From an uncultured Rickettsiales bacterium (GTDB lineage Bacteria > Pseudomonadota > Alphaproteobacteria > UBA8366), in the NCBI GenBank assembly GCA_913046825.1, contig CAJWTF010000018.1:1-38319 (forward strand): a stretch of DNA of 38,319 bases, given 5' to 3'. Below the pieces are notes generated by a model that had not been told where the DNA came from, searched no databases, and saw nothing but the letters and a program-made list of their open reading frames with translations. Shown here piece by piece: positions 1 through 8,355 of the stretch; within the stretch, counting starts at the first letter, position 1; each line of letters begins with the position of its first letter. The translations under genes were made by a program, and so were the position numbers.

Positions 1-261
1 CAAGAAAACAAAGTTACACAATGCATGTACGATTTGTATGTGGACAAAGAGGACGGCCGCTTTAAGGCATGGAGTGAGGCGACGATAGCCGCAGGCTATG
101 CATTTATCCTTGTAGATATCTTTAATACTATGACGAGCGAAGAAGCTAAAACAATCTCAGTAAAAGATTTTGAAGAAATGGAACTTGATAAAAAACTCAC
201 AATGAGCAGGCAAACTGGTTATTTCCAAATGATCGAAATTATGCTGAATAAAGTCAAGTAG
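1..261 (+). CDS. Unknown protein, 5' end outside the window
   Basis: The reading frame is open from base 1 and ends at the TAG at 259-261. The first internal ATG is at 25, but codons upstream of it are also open (ending in Gln-Cys before that Met), so the gene probably begins outside the window. The visible 86 residues are soluble-looking, acidic and rich in Glu, Asp and Lys, with no membrane segment or motif that I recognise. Codon use is AT-rich, like the next 2 kb and unlike the rest of the window, which fits membership of the integrated island ending near 3720. No function is assigned. Confidence 0.5.
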   Translation, partial: QENKVTQCMYDLYVDKEDGRFKAWSEATIAAGYAFILVDIFNTMTSEEAKTISVKDFEEMELDKKLTMSRQTGYFQMIEIMLNKVK

Positions 262-385
262 AACAAGGGAGACAGACAACTTGTGCCGCAGCAAGAGCCT
301 TGCATGAATATGAAACAAGGAAATTGTGCTGCTTTACGTACGTTTTCAAAGTGGCAAATTTAATAGGCTATACGAGCCCACTGGG

Positions 386-664
386 TCATACGTTAAGACA
401 ACACTTCGTTGAGCGAAGCTGAGAAACAATAGCCCCCTCAAGGGTTAAGTTATCGCCATCATAAAAATAAAGATTATTTTTCTCAGAATTAGTGTAAAAA
501 AAAATCACTAAATCATAAATCATGATGCTGGCTTCCAACGACAGTGAATTCGATAGAACGTCAATTTCGTGAAATTCATCGAGGCTCATTCTTGAAAGAC
601 ATTGATTATCAACGACGGGACAAGGATCACAAAATAGGTGAAAAATAAAATAAAGAAGGTTCAA
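386..664 (-). CDS. Hypothetical 92-residue protein, doubtful
   Basis: An open frame of 92 codons starts at a TTG codon at 664-662. No clear Shine-Dalgarno sequence precedes it and no ATG start is available. The predicted protein has a hydrophobic start followed by a mixed region containing the short stretch YFYDGDNLTLEG, which looks more protein-like than a random frame. I recognise no family. In DNA this AT-rich a chance frame of this length is less likely than in GC-rich DNA, but it remains weak. It could also be a relic of a longer gene. Confidence 0.3.
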   Translation of the reverse strand: MNLLYFIFHLFCDPCPVVDNQCLSRMSLDEFHEIDVLSNSLSLEASIMIYDLVIFFYTNSEKNNLYFYDGDNLTLEGAIVSQLRSTKCCLNV

Positions 665-834
665 TGAGTTTTATTAAGAAATATTATGTGTTTTCAAAAT
701 AAGTAACCGTAAGCTATATCCGTCGTATTTATTTTTCCTTTTTATATGAAACAAACCAAATAAATCAATTAATCTCTTTTCGGCACAACCCCATTCAGAA
801 ATGATCAGTTTGAGCATTTCATCAAAGCATAAAG

Positions 835-1899
835 CTATAAATTCTCTCTTTTGTAAATGTGGTTATCAATCACGTAGCGACAGACATGATCTACAGCATC
901 CTCCACTCCACAATCGAAATTAAACTGTTTAACTAACTTACCTTTACGCTTAAACATGGATTTATCGTATGACTTATCATAGTGTGTGGACAATAGATTG
1001 CTTGCTAGTTTTTTGAAATCTCGGTCGGCAATGTATTTTTCAATGTCCAATATAATTTCTTTTGGCATTCTTTTCCTCAACAAATTAACCAAATCAAGGA
1101 TTGGTCTGTGGTCTTCCATAAAATTTGGATACTCTTTGATTAAGAAATCAACTCTTTTGTTTAATAAATTCTCTATTTTTATTATTTTTGAGTTGTATAT
1201 TGAGGAAAAAAACCGCTCAGGAATGGTTAATTTTCCTATTTTTCTGCTCTCAGATTCTACAAATATTATTTCACTAGACCGAAATTTTCGTAAAGTATCA
1301 AAAATAATGCTTTCGAACTGTTTTTGTGATGGTTGCGGAGTATCAATAAAGCCGCCAAGAATACTGCCGCGGTGGCAGGCAAGACCCTCTAGGTCTATAA
1401 CTTGCAATCCATTTAACTCTAATAGATTTAGTAGTTTAGTCTTTCCATTACCAGTTCTGCCGCTGACAATAATAAATTCGTTGCATAGTGATAATTTTTC
1501 TGTCCTCTCAACTACAAATCGACGGTAAGATTTATAGCCGCCCGAAATCACGTAACATTTCCAGCCGATTTTTTCGCAAACCGTGTGAAATGAAAACGAT
1601 CTGTTTCCGCCTCTTTTACAATAAAAAACAAGTTTCTTGTTTTTATCAAAATTCCTCAAAGCGAATCCCAAATGGTTTGAAATGTTTTTCATAACCAATT
1701 GCGCGCCCAATTTTTTTGCCTCGAATGCCGACTTTTCTTTGTATGTCCGCCCCACTAATTTATATTCTTGATCAAATAATACAGGCAGATTAATAGATCC
1801 AATTATATGGTCATCTGCATACTCCTGCGGTGACCGCGTATCAATAATTATGTAATTCTCTTCACGCCAATTTTTTCCGTATAAATCTGAAATTTTCAT
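835..1899 (-). CDS. mnmH: tRNA 2-selenouridine synthase MnmH (SelU/YbbB)
   Basis: MnmH converts 2-thiouridine to 2-selenouridine at the wobble base of certain tRNAs, using selenophosphate and a geranylated intermediate. The 354-residue protein has an N-terminal rhodanese domain (about residues 5-130) with the catalytic Cys94 in FYCKRGGNRS. A P-loop domain follows with a Walker A motif at 147-154 (GRTGNGKT) and the family signature DLEGLACHRGSILGG at 169-183. The frame continues upstream to 2016, but that extension overlaps the zinc-ribbon gene and lacks family similarity, so I chose the ATG at 1899, which gives the usual family length. No strong Shine-Dalgarno is visible. The gene is AT-rich and lies in the island remnant. 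No selD is present in the window, so selenophosphate must come from elsewhere. Confidence 0.9.
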   Translation of the reverse strand: MKISDLYGKNWREENYIIIDTRSPQEYADDHIIGSINLPVLFDQEYKLVGRTYKEKSAFEAKKLGAQLVMKNISNHLGFALRNFDKNKKLVFYCKRGGNRSFSFHTVCEKIGWKCYVISGGYKSYRRFVVERTEKLSLCNEFIIVSGRTGNGKTKLLNLLELNGLQVIDLEGLACHRGSILGGFIDTPQPSQKQFESIIFDTLRKFRSSEIIFVESESRKIGKLTIPERFFSSIYNSKIIKIENLLNKRVDFLIKEYPNFMEDHRPILDLVNLLRKRMPKEIILDIEKYIADRDFKKLASNLLSTHYDKSYDKSMFKRKGKLVKQFNFDCGVEDAVDHVCRYVIDNHIYKRENL

Positions 1900-1957
1900 T
1901 TTGACAACACAATTGAGTCTCTGAATATAATGACTCTGATAATTATAATCATTTTTA

Positions 1958-2140
1958 TTAAGGGTTAAAGGGATTGGACCCTTCACGCCATGACAACGTG
2001 TCTTTGCAGCGCGCACAGATGCGGTTATGGATGCCTTTAGACGGGAAAACTCTACTACATTGCAAACATTTTCTGTTACCAGGACGCGTATTTTTTTTCT
2101 GCGGCTTTTGATAATGATTACGACGGTGTGTGCTATTCAT
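1958..2140 (-). CDS. Small zinc-ribbon protein
   Basis: A 60-residue basic protein with two CxxC pairs, Cys25/Cys28 and Cys42/Cys45, spaced like a zinc ribbon (CLQC, then CARC 14 residues later). The N-terminal 24 residues are rich in Arg, Lys and His, which suggests nucleic-acid contact. Short proteins with this Cys pattern occur in alphaproteobacteria and their phages without known function; that is a general recollection of the family. It starts at ATG 2140 and ends 58 bases before the mnmH start on the same strand, so the two could share a transcript. Role unknown. Confidence 0.6.
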   Translation of the reverse strand: MNSTHRRNHYQKPQKKNTRPGNRKCLQCSRVFPSKGIHNRICARCKDTLSWREGSNPFNP

Positions 2141-2604
2141 TAATATGATGCCTGTGGAGAAAATGGTATAGTATGATCAGCTGGCGAAAAGGCTGATGTA
2201 TTTTTCACCTCATCTATCCTTTTTCTTTTTCGTTTGTTCACTTAATGGCCTTTATAGAATTATACGCTGACCGCCATACAGAGGATTTGCGCCATAATGT
2301 CGCGCTATCTCGGACACAATTTGTAAAGATTACATGAGTAGCAAATGCAACTCACTCAAGGTTTGCAGCATATTTGAGGTGTCATTTTCAGAACGGTGAG
2401 CACTTACGATGTTACCTTGGCGCATAATAGAGTTTCCTCACTCGTATATCGTTCATGTGTTTCACCTAATAGGTATAGAAATGAAAACTCATAACGACCT
2501 AAATATCTGGCTTAAACCAGGCAATGACTGAGTTTTGCGGTTGGTCACCTCATAGAATTGAGTTCAGTTGATTATGAAGGGTTGTGAAGAGATGGGTGAA
2601 ACCG
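2141..2604. other. Intergenic stretch with no recognisable gene
   Basis: About 460 bases between the zinc-ribbon start and the end of the broken integrase. Both strands carry only short open frames. Base composition moves from AT-rich on the left to more mixed on the right. I see no tRNA, terminator or repeat. It probably contains the promoter of the zinc-ribbon/mnmH pair and decayed island DNA. Confidence 0.5.
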
Positions 2605-3567
2605 CTAACCCAACTTCCGCACAAGGCCCTCCGCCATGAGGTGAGTATACCTCTGCAGCATTTTTAAGCCCTTGTGTCCTATTACGGCAGCAACTTCCAT
2701 GACATTGAGTCCCCTCTCAAAGAAGCGTGAAGCTGCTTCGTGTTTCAGGTCATGAGACCGTCGATCATTGATGCCAGCCCTGTCACGAGCCCTGCGCCAA
2801 GCGTTCTTAAGTGCTTCGTAATGGGTTTGGAAGATACATTGATCTGCTCTGGCTGTTCTCTCAGCAGCTCCAGCGCCGCAGGTGAAAGAGGCACATCCCT
2901 GCTGTCTCCATTCTTGGTATCTGGCAGGTGCACATACCGCTTATCAAGGTGAACATTTTCCCAAGTCAGTGAGAGAATTTCTCCTCTTCTCATTCCTGTC
3001 TCGATGCCAAAGAGGATCAAAGGTTTCAACCATGGGCTCGAACAAGCCTTTTGAGTTCGCCCTCTTCTAATCTCCTATTTCTTGGTCTTCGTGCCCTCGG
3101 TTTATTGGTACCCGGTACAAGGTTATTACCTATGAGTGACTTTAGCCCCCACTCGGAGATTGCGGTATTGATTATCACGGATAAATGTCCGAGCTCTTTA
3201 AATACGGTGCCAGACATGACCTCACTTAATCTTTGATCCCTATAATCAGCCACATGTCGGGAATCCAAATTCTTGAGTTCAATTTCCCCGAACCAGGATC
3301 GCGCCAACGCCCGTATTCTGTAGCTTTCTACCGAGCTTCCTTTTTTGGTTGCGGTAACTCTTCGCGGTATCACTTCAACAAATCTGAAACGCGCACGAAT
3401 GTCTCAGACGGGATAATCGGAGAGCAACCCTCACCTAACCTGCGCTCCATATCTTGGCTCCAATAGATCGCCAGAGATTTTGTATGAAAGCTTTCGGTGA
3501 GTGGCGGATATCCTGTCCGCCTGATCCTCACCCGCCGATTACCGTTTCTCTTGGTAAAACTCGCCAT
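2605..3567 (-). pseudogene. Tyrosine recombinase (phage-type integrase), broken
   Basis: Four successive pieces in different frames together make one site-specific integrase of about 320 residues. Piece 1 (3567-3370) is the N-terminal segment and ends at a TGA. Piece 2 (3373-3026) is the SAM-like core-binding domain. Piece 3 (3029-2745) holds the first catalytic Arg in ETGMRRGEIL and the beta-strand Lys region TKNGDSRDVPL. Piece 4 (about 2820-2605) holds HDLKHEAAS, then IGHKGLKMLQRYTHL with the nucleophilic Tyr, and ends at a TAG. At least three frameshifts plus one in-frame stop separate the pieces. The usual HxxR box reads HxxK, a further loss. The gene reads away from the tRNA-like relic at 3659-3720, the usual arrangement for an island integrase next to its attachment site. 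Confidence 0.88.
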
Positions 3568-3658
3568 AATTCGTCCTCACTAGTCCAAGATTGGTCCAAA
3601 CGAGGCTTTTCGAGTTTTATGAGTTTTCTATAACGTTGTGATATATACGTTTTTTGGG

Positions 3659-3720
3659 GCTTGGAATTTCCGTCCCCTGCCCTCTGAAGACGGTGCTATA
3701 CTAGGCTGAGCTACTCCCCG
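3659..3720 (-). other. tRNA-like relic, possible attachment site
   Basis: Read on the minus strand, the sequence begins CGGGGAGTAGCTCAGCC, closely resembling the acceptor strand and D arm of a proline-type tRNA. A degenerate anticodon-arm-like region and a GGAAATTCC segment follow where the T arm should be. The 3' acceptor strand does not pair with the 5' one, and the anticodon stem has mismatches, so it is not a functional tRNA. The match is partial and could be chance, but its position, about 90 bases from the integrase start and at the edge of the AT-rich block, fits a decayed tRNA attachment site. Confidence 0.35.
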
Positions 3721-3841
3721 GACGTGGTGGAAGGCCTCGTACCCGAGCGAACGGATGATGGCAATGCAAAACCAACACTCGCCCAGAGGTTTCGGCGGTA
3801 TATCTGCCTCAACATGTGGGATTGAATGGGAGTGGCGGACA

Positions 3842-5137
3842 ATGACGGACTCAGCAAAATTATCGATGTCGGCGGCGCTGCGGGCCATGGATGCGGGTGA
3901 GCTGACAGCCGAGACGCTGTTGGGCGATTGCCTCGCGCAGGTCGACGCGCGGGAAAAGGATGTCTTGGCCTGGGTGGCGATGGATCGCGAGGCCGCGACC
4001 GCCGATGCAAAGGCCGCTGACGCGGCTGGGCGACCGGGTGCGCTTGGTGGCCTTCCTGTCGCCTTTAAAGACATCATCGATACAGCGGCACTCGGGACCG
4101 AATATAATTCCGTCATCTATAAGGGTCATCGGCCAACCGAGGATGCCTCCGCCGTGACCGCGGTCAAGGAAGCCGGAGGTTTCATCATGGGTAAAACCGT
4201 GACGACCACCTTCGCGCACCGCAATCCGGGCCCGACACGCAATCCGCACAATACTGGTCATTCGCCCGGCGGATCCTCCAGTGGCTCCGCCGCCGCCGTC
4301 GCCGACTTCATGGTGCCGCTGGCGCTCGGCACGCAAACCGGCGGTTCCGTCGTGCGCCCCGGCGCCTATTGTGGGATCTTGGCGTACAAACCAGCCTTCG
4401 ACACCATAAATTTTGGTGGCACCAAGCAAATATCCGCGTCCCTCGACACGTTGGGTTTCTACGCTCGCAGCCTAGACGATCTGCCGATTGCGGGCGCAGC
4501 TCTGCAGGGACGCCACACACCATTGGCCGTCGGGGATGATACCGCCGCACCGACGATTGCTCTTGTGCGAACAACCAGTTGGGATCAAGCACAGCAATGC
4601 GGTCGCGACCTGCTAGAGGACGTGTTCGAGAAACTGGGCGCCGCCGGCGCTGCGACGCGCGAGCTGGATTTACCGTCACCCTTTCCTGGATTGTTCGACG
4701 CGCACACGGTCGTCGGCGCGGTCGAACCGCTGACGGCGCTCGCCTGGGAGATAGAGAACGATTGGGACGGTATTCCGGAGCCGACGAAAAAGCTGATCGA
4801 CGAAGGCCGCGAATTCGGCCTCGAAAAATATGTCGAAGCCCTGGCACTTGGCGAGACTTGCCGGCGGCAACTGCCCAACGTGATTGGCGAGACCGAAATC
4901 ATTCTTACATTGCCGGCACCAGGTGAGGCACCTGAGGGGCTGGCCTCGACTGGCAGCGCCGAGTTCAATCGGATTTGGACATTCCTCCACGTTCCTTGCT
5001 TACATGTCCCAGTTGACCGGGGTCCAAAAGGTCTGCCCATCGGTATCCAGCTCACCTCGCGTTGTGGCTCCGAGGCACATCTTCTGGCAACCGCTCGATG
5101 GATCGCCCGCAAACTTAGCCTCGATTTATTCGGCTAG
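3842..5137 (+). CDS. Amidase-signature family hydrolase
   Basis: A 431-residue amidase-signature enzyme hydrolysing an amide or related C-N bond. The Ser-cisSer-Lys triad is visible: Lys76 in VAFKDIID, the Ser-rich loop GGSSSGS at 143-149, and the nucleophile Ser169 in GTQTGGSVVRPG. The length fits stand-alone amidases better than GatA (about 490 residues), and no gatB or gatC lies nearby. The frame opens at 3755, but ATG 3842 is preferred: it has GGGAG nine bases upstream, and family similarity begins there. It stands alone between the island edge and the IS remnant. Substrate not predictable; nearby nitrogen-compound enzymes make a small amide plausible (inference). Confidence 0.88.
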   Translation: MTDSAKLSMSAALRAMDAGELTAETLLGDCLAQVDAREKDVLAWVAMDREAATADAKAADAAGRPGALGGLPVAFKDIIDTAALGTEYNSVIYKGHRPTEDASAVTAVKEAGGFIMGKTVTTTFAHRNPGPTRNPHNTGHSPGGSSSGSAAAVADFMVPLALGTQTGGSVVRPGAYCGILAYKPAFDTINFGGTKQISASLDTLGFYARSLDDLPIAGAALQGRHTPLAVGDDTAAPTIALVRTTSWDQAQQCGRDLLEDVFEKLGAAGAATRELDLPSPFPGLFDAHTVVGAVEPLTALAWEIENDWDGIPEPTKKLIDEGREFGLEKYVEALALGETCRRQLPNVIGETEIILTLPAPGEAPEGLASTGSAEFNRIWTFLHVPCLHVPVDRGPKGLPIGIQLTSRCGSEAHLLATARWIARKLSLDLFG

Positions 5138-5238
5138 CTGGCTTTAGCCGAGACAATAGCGATCGGTCACCGGTCACGTTTACTCTATCACTCGTCCCCT
5201 ATTTCCCATCGCCTTCGATCAGAGTGCTTAATTCTTTA

Positions 5239-5258
5239 AGGGGCTGGCCCAGATAACC
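5239..5258 (+). repeat. Probable terminal inverted repeat of an IS1595-type element
   Basis: GGGGCTGGCCCAGATAACCA lies just beyond the 3' end of the transposase remnant, where the terminal repeat of an IS1595-family element is expected. I could not find its inverted partner on the far side, consistent with loss of the other end. Confidence 0.4.
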
Positions 5259-5610
5259 ATCTGAGGTAACGGTAGACCTATCGTCTAATTTGGGATATTT
5301 GATCCAAAGGGTCACTGTTGTTAAACCGCATCTGACATCACTTCAAATATAGCCCAAATTGCACCAGCGGGACACCGTTGAACCTGAGCATGTGACGCTT
5401 TACTTGGTTCCGGAAATTCTCAATCCCGTTGATATGGTTTTGCTTGTCGGCGAATAGCTCCCAATGATTGATCCGGAACTGTTTAAATGCTGACACGTCG
5501 AGCACGTTGTAGCCCTTCCAACTGTCGGAATAGACAACGCGCCAACCCGACGGCCACGGAGATTTGATCACGCAAGGGTAACGTCGTAACCGCGATGTGG
5601 CGCCACTTCT
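5259..5610 (-). pseudogene. IS1595-family (ISXO2-like) transposase remnant
   Basis: The best-preserved part (5571-5338) contains YSDSWKGYNVLDVSAF, FRINHWELFADKQNHINGIE and KRHMLRFNGVP. These are the C-terminal catalytic motifs of ISXO2-like DDE transposases; the Glu of HINGIE belongs to the catalytic set. After LYLK a TGA replaces the codon expected for Glu, yet the same frame continues with RFNNSDP, the usual C-terminal sequence, to a stop near 5290. Upstream the frame is lost and only about 100 C-terminal residues remain, so the element is inactive. Its left part merges into the C-terminal coding remains of the TAXI receptor, implying that the element inserted into that gene or recombined with it. 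The upper boundary is approximate. Confidence 0.78.
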
Positions 5611-6461
5611 TTAGATTACTCCCCAGGATTGCTTCCAACAGCATGGCGACATGGTCATCCGATGTACTGCTTTGCGTGACGATTGTTGCCGATAATCCGA
5701 ATGTTGTGATTACGGGTTTACTATTCTGCGCGGACGTAAGCGACAGCTGATGCGCGACCAATTCTGGTCGTTTCTCGATCGCCTTTTTAATTGTCGCGGG
5801 ACGATGGAGATGCGTTTCAAATCGCAGCGACCCATCAAGCTCTCGACGTGCCTGCTCGGATGCCTCTCGACTGTAACCAGCACATCAATTTTACCCGTGC
5901 AAATCTAAGCTTTGGCGACCTTCCCTTACCCCTCACCTGTCGGTCTTGAAGCAATGTCGATCTGTGCCGCGCTAATGGCGGCTTGCATCAACAGATAGTA
6001 TAACGATTGAGCTTGTCGTAACCTACCCGCCGCCCCACCAAATGCGTCAGCAACTTGGCATCGATGTCCCGTCGGGCACGAATCATCAACGCCTCAGGCG
6101 GCAAGGAAACGATGGAGCGCAATTCTTCATTCGGCCTGGCCGAACGATAACGGCTCGAACCTTGCACCGCATAGTGCAACCAATCAGATTGAGTAACCGC
6201 AAAGTCAAAACTACCATCGTCAATTTTTTCCAAATTAAGGGCCGAACTACCCCCGGCAACATTGACACACCGAACCGCATTCGGTGACGCCACATTAATG
6301 GCTTGGCAGGTCGCGCTAGCCAGGCCGAAATAATATCCGAACGGCGTTCCGTCCGCGATGACTATCGGTCGACCGTTCTGCTACGCAGCCGTCGACGGCC
6401 TCTATAATCCAAGCAGTAAGGCGACCGATAGTAATATCAGTCTGATAACGGAAATCATCAT
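5611..6461 (-). pseudogene. TAXI-family TRAP transporter solute-binding protein, broken
   Basis: TAXI proteins are periplasmic receptors for TRAP transporters. Translation from ATG 6461 gives a signal-peptide-like MMISVIRLILLSVALLLG. Amber stops follow at 6404-6402 and 6383-6381, then an unbroken stretch to a TGA at 5990-5988. That stretch has the family segments IADGTPFGYYFGLASATCQA and SFDFAVTQSDWLHYAVQG. Beyond it, shifted frames carry GKIDVLVTVERHPSRHVES and TFGLSATIVTQSSTSDD, which correspond to the C-terminal lobe. The end is lost where the IS1595 remnant begins. The start overlaps the aminotransferase stop by four bases (ATGA), so both were once one operon. No TRAP membrane subunit is present. 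Confidence 0.82.
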
Positions 6462-7792
6462 ACCTGAGCAGTGCTTATGGCCGCATCAACCGAATCGCCA
6501 AGCTTTTCGACCAACTCCTCAATATGAGCGCCCTCAATAATAAATGGTGGCGCCAACAGCACGTGATCCCCTCGGACACCATCAATCGTGCCACCCATCG
6601 GATAACAGATAAGTCCCCGTTTTATCGCTTCCTGCTTTATCTTAGCGTTCAATTTCAGCGCTGGATCAAACGGCTCCTTTGTCGTCCGGTCCACGACGAA
6701 CTCCATGGCTTGGAACAATCCACGACCGCGAATATCACCGATATTGTGATGATTACCGAAGCGCGCGACCAAAGCCTCATTCAGCCGCACACCCATGTCG
6801 CGTACGCGGGGCAACAACTCCTCTTCCTGAATGGCGTCTTGCACCGCAAGCGCCGCAGCGCAGGCTACCGGATGCCCCATATAGGTATGCCCATGTTGGA
6901 AGAAACCTGTGCCGTCGCGAATGGCGTCAAAAATTTTCTGTGACAATAGTGTGGCGCCGATCGGTTGATATCCGGCCCCTAGTCCTTTAGCGCAGGTCAA
7001 TATATCCGGAGCTATATCTTCTTGCTCGCACGCATAGAGGCTACCGGTGCGCCCCATGCCACACATGACCTCATCCAAAATCAGCAAGACATCGTATTGG
7101 TCGCAAATTTCTCGCACGCGCTTGAAATATCCAGGTACTGCCGCAACCGCGCCAGCGGTAGCACCGACGACAGGCTCCGCGATAAAGGCGATCACGCTAT
7201 CCTCGCCAAGCTCTTGAATTTTTACCTCAAGCTCATTGGCGACGCGAAGCCCGTATTCCACATCGCTTTCGTCGTCGCGCCGCTCGCGATAAGAAAAACA
7301 GGGCGCAATATTGTGGGTCTCGATCAGAAGCGGCGCGAACGGCTCACGCCGCCACATATTTCCACCCGCCGCCAACGCCCCCAACGTATTCCCGTGATAG
7401 CTTTGTCGCCGGGTAATGATGTGTTTGCGTTGAGGGCGACCCGTCTCCAAAAAATATTGCCGCGCAAGCTTGAGCGCCGCCTCGACCGCTTCCGACCCGC
7501 CCGAGACATAGTAAACGTATTCAAGGTCTCCTGGCGCCTTCGCGATCAGCTTGTCGGCCAGTTCTTCCGCCGGCGCCGACGTAAAGAACCCCGTATGGGC
7601 AAATGAAATGGATTCGGTTTGATCCCGAATTGCCTTTATCACTCGCGGATGACTATGCCCAAGACAGGAGACCGCAGCACCACCCGAGGCGTCCAAGAAA
7701 TGCTTTCCCGCCGCGTCGGTGATATAAACGCCATCGCCCGAAATCGCGACCGGTGGGACAGTTTTGGTGTGTCTGTGAAATACGTGAGACAT
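6458..7792 (-). CDS. Class III (omega) aminotransferase, PLP-dependent
   Basis: A 444-residue class III aminotransferase, the family that includes 4-aminobutyrate, omega-amino acid and polyamine transaminases. The PLP lysine is Lys269 in CAKGLGAGYQPIGA. Asp240 in LILDEVMCG binds the pyridine nitrogen, SGGSEAVE at 97-104 is the phosphate-side loop, and SYHGNTLGA at 131-139 is the ring-stacking region. All key residues are present, so it should be active. It starts at ATG 7792. Its stop overlaps the start of the dead TAXI receptor, suggesting that the amine or keto-acid substrate was once imported by that transporter. Exact substrate unknown; beta-alanine, taurine, GABA or putrescine-like amines are the usual range. 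Confidence 0.92.
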   Translation of the reverse strand: MSHVFHRHTKTVPPVAISGDGVYITDAAGKHFLDASGGAAVSCLGHSHPRVIKAIRDQTESISFAHTGFFTSAPAEELADKLIAKAPGDLEYVYYVSGGSEAVEAALKLARQYFLETGRPQRKHIITRRQSYHGNTLGALAAGGNMWRREPFAPLLIETHNIAPCFSYRERRDDESDVEYGLRVANELEVKIQELGEDSVIAFIAEPVVGATAGAVAAVPGYFKRVREICDQYDVLLILDEVMCGMGRTGSLYACEQEDIAPDILTCAKGLGAGYQPIGATLLSQKIFDAIRDGTGFFQHGHTYMGHPVACAAALAVQDAIQEEELLPRVRDMGVRLNEALVARFGNHHNIGDIRGRGLFQAMEFVVDRTTKEPFDPALKLNAKIKQEAIKRGLICYPMGGTIDGVRGDHVLLAPPFIIEGAHIEELVEKLGDSVDAAISTAQV

Positions 7793-7818
7793 TCGCTTCT
7801 AGCCTTTCGACGTGTCGA

Positions 7819-8034
7819 TCAGTTCGCTTTTTTGCGCAGACGCTGTGGCCTGTGTTCTTCGCCCTTCTTCAAGGTCCACACATCGAGGCGAACCGTTTGC
7901 ACGCCGTCCATGCGGAGCCCGCCGACCAATTCATCGAGCTCTCCCGCGCGTTCGACGGTCCATTCGCCACCCGCGCGTATGGTTAGTGTTTGGTCCTCAA
8001 CAGCAGTTTTTAGCCAACACCCCTGTTCTTCCAA
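7819..8034 (-). pseudogene. Probable N-terminal fragment of an MlaE-type ABC permease (STAS-like)
   Basis: A 71-residue frame starting at TTG 8034. Its first 52 residues (containing AGGEWTVERAGELDELVGGL and VQTVRLDV) resemble the STAS-like extension preceding the permease domain in some alphaproteobacterial MlaE-type lipid ABC permeases. The similarity stops after RLDV and the protein ends in a basic tail, GEEHRPQRLRKKAN, with no permease domain. It sits 26 bases upstream of the aminotransferase start on the same strand. I read it as a truncated gene; alternatively it is a small independent protein. Family assignment is from memory of the pattern and moderate at best. Confidence 0.4.
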
Positions 8035-8355
8035 CTCAACCTCTCCCCACGACGCGCTGTTTCGCTAATCGGAATAGCATGATGACGCGCGTCCTAAAAG
8101 CGCAAGGCGCATTGCAGATGCGAATCCAGACCGCTAAATTGTGCGCGGAAAGGGAGCGTCGCTGGACGCCGCTTCGGATCTATGGCCACCGCGCCAACTG
8201 CGAAAAACGTTTTATGAGAATTCCGGAAATCTTGATCTCCCGCCCCTACACCCCGAATACGATAGAGTCGATCCGCACCCGAAAGAACGATTCCGCTTTA
8301 GATCGGAACAAACTCTACTCCGCCGGATTGAGCTGACTTTAAGGAAGAAGATAAA
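8035..8355. other. Intergenic region upstream of apt
   Basis: About 320 bases between divergently oriented genes. The only clear signal is the ribosome binding site AAGGAAG at 8341-8347, eight bases before the apt ATG. Short overlapping open frames on the plus strand lack any recognisable family and look accidental. No terminator or RNA gene was seen. Confidence 0.5.

Noticed and set aside
3628..4847. Long open frames on the minus strand opposite the amidase gene
   Set aside because: They are mirror frames of a GC-rich coding region; the plus strand carries all amidase motifs and a ribosome binding site.
7022..7606. A 194-codon plus-strand frame opposite the aminotransferase
   Set aside because: No family pattern and fully inside a gene whose catalytic residues are all readable on the other strand.
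7812..8336. A 174-codon plus-strand frame before apt
   Set aside because: Arg/Pro/Ser-rich composition typical of a chance frame, no recognisable motif, and no ribosome binding site support.
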